NCBI RefSeq assembly: GCF_047948215.1
Contig: NC_134460.1
Location: forward strand, 16,942,501 to 17,006,500
Direction of reading: 5' to 3'
Length of the DNA: 64,000 nucleotides
Origin: Lycorma delicatula
Lineage: Eukaryota > Arthropoda > Insecta > Hemiptera > Fulgoridae
Shown: in pieces, positions 44,701 to 50,300 of the stretch
How the letters are laid out: each line of letters starts with the position of its first letter
How positions within the stretch are numbered: the stretch's first letter is position 1
Translations under genes and position numbers: made by a program
The notes under the pieces: generated by a model
Told to the model about the DNA's origin: nothing
What the model saw: only the letters and a program-made list of their open reading frames with translations
Database searches by the model: none

Positions 44701-47278
44701 TAATGTTTGTTTATTTTACTGGTAAGATTTGGTAAACCAAGGTTAAAAATTTGTGAATGGTTTTGGAAGCGGAATCAGAAATTTTAAATCATTTTTTTTA
44801 TTTATTCAAATCAATATAATATAAAAAAACATCATAATTCTTTGTTAATTTAGTAAAAATGTAATTAATTAAAAAAAAGTATTTATTTTCTTAACCATGA
44901 TAAAATTTTAATTTATTACCTGAAAATTTAAATGCTTATTCATCAAACTCCATGATGAAATGACATTAAAACTTTAAAATTAGTAAATATTAAATAAATC
45001 TGTCTTGAAATACTGCAACTTATTAATCCTTGTTCTTTTAGAACTAATTAGAAAAGAGATTCTTCAAAGAAATTCCAGGGTTAATGGCTCCAAATGGTTA
45101 AAAAGTTAGGTTAAATAATATATCAATTTACACTTTTTTGTTGATTTAATGTGCTCTTTTTGTCAAAATTTAAGTTTTGCAATTTAAAATTTTTCAAACA
45201 AGTTGAGATATCTATTTTTATGAGTTGATTTTTAGGCCTGGATGTTATATTTAATGTCTTCATATGTGTGTTGTCCTGTTCCACTGACGTGATCTGAAAA
45301 ATGTGATTTTGTTGTATATAGAGTGTGTATGTGTTTTTTGTACCTATGAGCGAGGAAAAACCATGGGGGTTTTTTCCATTACTAGAAAAAATATTAAGTA
45401 TTTGAAAGTGAACAGTTAAATACTTAAATAAATAAATTTTAATGTATACTGCTAATTTATTATTAAATAAAAACAACAGCTATTAAATCTGTAAAACATT
45501 GATTTATACATATGCTTTGTACCTTTTGGGTGTCTCATAAATTGACTGACAATCAGATGGTACATTGTGTTTCATAGTTCTGTGAAATGCTGAAAACGAT
45601 GGAAATGGGAAATCTCCTATGTAAACAGTACTGTGGCAGGTGACAAAACTTAGTTGTGTCGGAAAATCAGAAGACAATCTCAAAAAAAAAGATATATATT
45701 AATATAATATGTAGTAGTGGAGATTTACCGGCTGAAGCACAAACTTTAATGAATTGAATTAATGAACTGTGAGTCTCTGTCACTGTGTGAGCCGGGCTTG
45801 CACTTAATGATCCGAATCGATCGAATGAATAATATTACAAAAATAATAGAATTAAATTTACATTACATAAAATAAATTAAAAAATTTATGTTGCACAACA
45901 ATGGGCTTCCCATGGGGTCTGTGTGAAACTAGAGTTGTGAAGGTTGCAAGCACCTTGTGGGAGACTAGATGGATCATCACCATCAACCGGTAACAAATGG
46001 GGTGCCCCTGGGGCGCTGTTTTGGGAGGTTCAACAGGGTGCTCTTAAAATATCAATGCAAACAATCGACTGATTTTCAAAATTCAAATGGGATATTTGTC
46101 GGTAAGTTGAAGACATTAACACGCATCAGGTACACACTTGATCTAATAGATCACGGTTATTAAAAAAAAATATATACATATATACAGACACAACGAAGTG
46201 ATATACCGAGTAATGCTTGCCTTAAGTTCTTGAAGCTCTCAAGAAGCTGCTCCCAAACTCAAGAATAGACACGTGGTCTCTTCACCAAAAAAACACACTG
46301 CTCCAAAGTTTGCTCAGAATATTTGGCCAGCATTGGAGCATTGGAGTAGGGAAGATAAACATCTTCCCTACAGTTCTGACCTCACTCCCTGTGATTTTGT
46401 ACTGTTCTCCCAGGTGAAGAACAGACTAAAAGAGAGGCATTTTACAAGCGATGATGATCTCCTAAGGGCTTGGGTTGATGAGTGTTCCCAAATCTCCAAT
46501 AACATATGGCAGGGTTTCTTTGAGGACTTGTTTTAAAAGATGGAGAAGTATATGATGTGTAGTGGAAATTTTTTTGAAAAATTGAAAAAAAAAATCGTAT
46601 AGTAAAAAAAGCTTTCCTAGTGCCCTTTGTACGTATATTAGATAATATTATTATCAATCAGTATATTTACATGTATATTATATGCTAGCATTCCCATAGC
46701 AGCTTTGCCCACGCTATATGGCTATTAGCGCAGTCCCATCGATGGGCATTTCCCATCGCAATCAGGGGATATTTAGCTGGTCAAGGTTCGCTTTGCTCAC
46801 CCTTCCCATCTAGCCAAAGGTCTCTGCCCCTTGGACCCAGCTGTGTTCATAAACGCATGCTTCTGAGAACAATAATTATACATAAAAATTAAAGCCTGTT
46901 CAATTTATAAAAAAATCAGTGTATTGTAATTTCTTCAGAGCAACAGTTTGGTCAATGCAGGACCTAAAACTTTATGTGATCTAAGAATATGGGTTTCAAA
47001 ACAGTCAGCCTCCATCTTAAAAATATTAGTTATAACTGATTTCCATAATTTATACAAGTAAAAATGTATCAGTTCTTGATACGTTTTTACTATGTCAAAA
47101 AAGACATAGATTTCATTGTTACTCAATTTTAATCCTTTAAACTTGAAATTTCAAAAAATCCTATCTTAGTGTGCACTTCACTGTAAGAATCTCTATACAT
47201 ATTTTCATATTTATCTTCAGTAGCTTTTGCTAGGTGTTGATGAATCAGTCAGTCAGTCAGGACAAGTTGCTTTATAGA

Positions 47279-47312
<34 letters not shown>

Positions 47313-50300
47313 AAGTTTAAGAATATAAACATAATAATTGTAAAATGATATTTAATTTTTATTTTTTTGTTTTTAGAAGATCAAGTAGGAAGTTTATAAT
47401 TGTAACACTTCACTAACTAAACTAGATGAAATAAATTCATCAGTTTACTTTATGCTAGAAATGTGCTTTGCTCATTTTTATGTCATTATTTTTTTATAAA
47501 GTGTAAAAAGTCATTAACTTTTTTTTTTCATTATTGTTAACTTATTTATGATTTTTAAAATTACTTATTTTACGATGAATGTTGCATCATTTGTAACGTT
47601 CCTGAAAATGCATTAACTGTAATTTGTAATACATTACTTACTGTACAGTAATTATTCAGTACTGCAAATTCATGTCAGCCATGTTTCATTTATCTTTTCA
47701 TTACCTATATGTTTCTGCGGTACCAAAATTTATATATATATATATATATATATAAAACTTAGTCATACTTTATTTTATTTTTTCACCTTTTACTTCATAA
47801 TTACTCTGAAAGATGATTAGTTACCAATTATTTTATCATATAATGTTTTACAGTTACTTTTATGCTGATAAGGGTACTTAGATAATCGTTTTTAAACATT
47901 ATTTTGTATTAAATAAATAATCACTTACTAAAAACTAGAGGAGTCGGTTCAATGGTATCATCTGAAGGATCCAACCGAAATATACTAAATTCAGAATGGT
48001 TAACATTACTAAAATAGAGTTGTCTGAAGATGGAATCATAAGCAAGTGCTCGAACATCACCGTTTTCAAATGGAAATTTATGCACAATTTCGCCAGTATG
48101 TGATATTAAATCTATCTGATCTGTCACAGCTACTGCCAACTCTGAAACATAAAAAAAAATCAGATTAAAATAATCGACTCATTTAAATTAATTAAAAATA
48201 ACAAGATTACCGTAATAAAAATTATTCAAGATAATTTAAAATGACATTAAATAAATTAGCGTTAAAAATTATCACAGTATTTCATAGAAATTTTTATGTA
48301 TAAAGTTTTTTTTTATATTATGTGAACAATCAGAAGATTTATTGCCTTAAAAAAAAAAAGAGCTTAGATTGCTAAATTATAATGAACTCCAATTTACAGA
48401 AAAGTTGCAGATTATTTGTAATTTATGTAAGTAATACAACAAACATATATAATATAACCAGGCAATGTCGAGGAGACTCACAAATAGAAAAAAAATAAAT
48501 CAAGACATGAGCAAAAAATCCAGTCAAAAATAAAACTAACAGAATATATTAATTTATTAAAATTAATTACAAACAGTTTCATCATTGATCAATAAAGACT
48601 AAAGTCTTTATTGAGTATTTATGCAAGGATCTCTGCTTCTTAAAAATACTGTTCTTTTTTTATTATGATAAATTAATTTAAAAAATATATTCCAGTTTTA
48701 AAAGCATAAAAATAGGTAAGTGTTCATTACCTCAGTAACTGAATTAAAATGAAACATATTTTAAATGTAATAATGGATTTTTCATAATTTAAACTAAATT
48801 TCTCATGCTTGAAAAAATATACATAAAAAAAAAAGCAATAGTTAAATCAATCATCAACTAAAATTTCAACATTATAACTAGCTTCAAAAAATAATAAATT
48901 TTATTTTAAAATAATATAAATTTTAAAATTCCGATTACATTAATTAATTTATTATAATGAAAAACGAAAAAGTATTAAGAAAAAAAATTTTTCATCCATT
49001 TTAATAAATTAACAACTATAATTCATTGAGATGGACCGCTGAATGTGAAAATAGGAGGAGAAAAGATTATGGAGGTAGAAGAAGTTTGTTATTTGGGAAG
49101 TAAAATTACTAAAGATGGACGAAGCAGGAGCGATATAAAATGCCGAATAGCACAAGATAAACGAGCCTTCAGTAAGAAATATAATTTGTTTACATCAAAA
49201 ATTAATTTAAATGTCAGGAAAAGATTTTTGAAAGTGTATGTTTGGAGTGTCGCTTTATACGGAAGTGAAACTTGGACAATCGGAGTATCTGAGAAGAAAA
49301 GATTAGAAGCTTTTGAAATGCGGTGCTATAGGAGAATGTTAAAAATCAGATGGGTGGATAAGGTGACAAATGAAGAGGTATTGCGGCAAATAGATGAAGA
49401 AAGTAGCATTTGGAAAAATATAGTTAAAAGAAAAGACAGCCTTATAGGCCACATACTAAGGCATCCTGGAATAGTCGCTTTAATATCGGAAGGGAAAAAT
49501 TGTGTAGGCAGGCCACGTTTGGAATATGTAAAACAAATTGTTAGGGATGTAGGATGTAGAGGGTATACTGAAATAAAACGACTAGCACTAGATAGGGAAT
49601 CTTGGAGAGCTGCATCAAACTAATCAAATGACTGAAGACAAAAAAAAAAAATTCATTGAGCTGGCTTAAACGTAAAAAAAAAGTCACGTGGACATAACAT
49701 TACTTCCTTGCACGCCTAATAAATTACATACACACACATTTTTTTTTAAAATGAAAAGTACTTAAAATCTTATTTCATTAATAACTTCTGATATATTTTT
49801 TTTATTGTTATTATGAAGAAAAAGAAAAAAGAAGAAGAAAAAGTGTGTGTGTACCTAAGTTACCGTAGTTAGCCGGCCTCTGTGGCACGAGTGGTACCGT
49901 CTCGGCCTTTCACCCAGAGGTTCCGGGTTCGAATCCCGGTCAGGCATGGCATTTTTCACACATCTCAATCATTCATCTCATCCTCTGAAGTAATGCTCAA
50001 CTGTGGACTCGGAGGTTAAAAAAAAAGTTACCGTAGTTACTGTTATTCTGTTTTGAAATTTAGTTTCTTTTTCAAACTTCTATAAAGGCTGAATTACTAT
50101 AATTATTATTTATCGGTATTATTCTCACAACCGTGAGAATAATGTACAGTGAGGGGGTCCAGGGGGTGAAGCCTTCTGCGTAGAAGAGGATGGCGACCGA
50201 AGCAAGCTGTGCACCCACGGGATGGGCCTCTTGGCCTCCAGGAGCCCCTGAGTCGGCCCCGAGATTCGCCTGGGATGACCTGAGCCATTAGAGCCAGGTA

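Noticed and set aside
45123..45476. 117-codon open frame on the minus strand
   Set aside because: Asn/Lys/Ile-rich as expected of random AT-rich DNA; no motif, no homologous look.
50106..50288. Arg/Pro-rich 60-codon ORF
   Set aside because: A by-product of a GC-rich repeat patch; no conserved feature.
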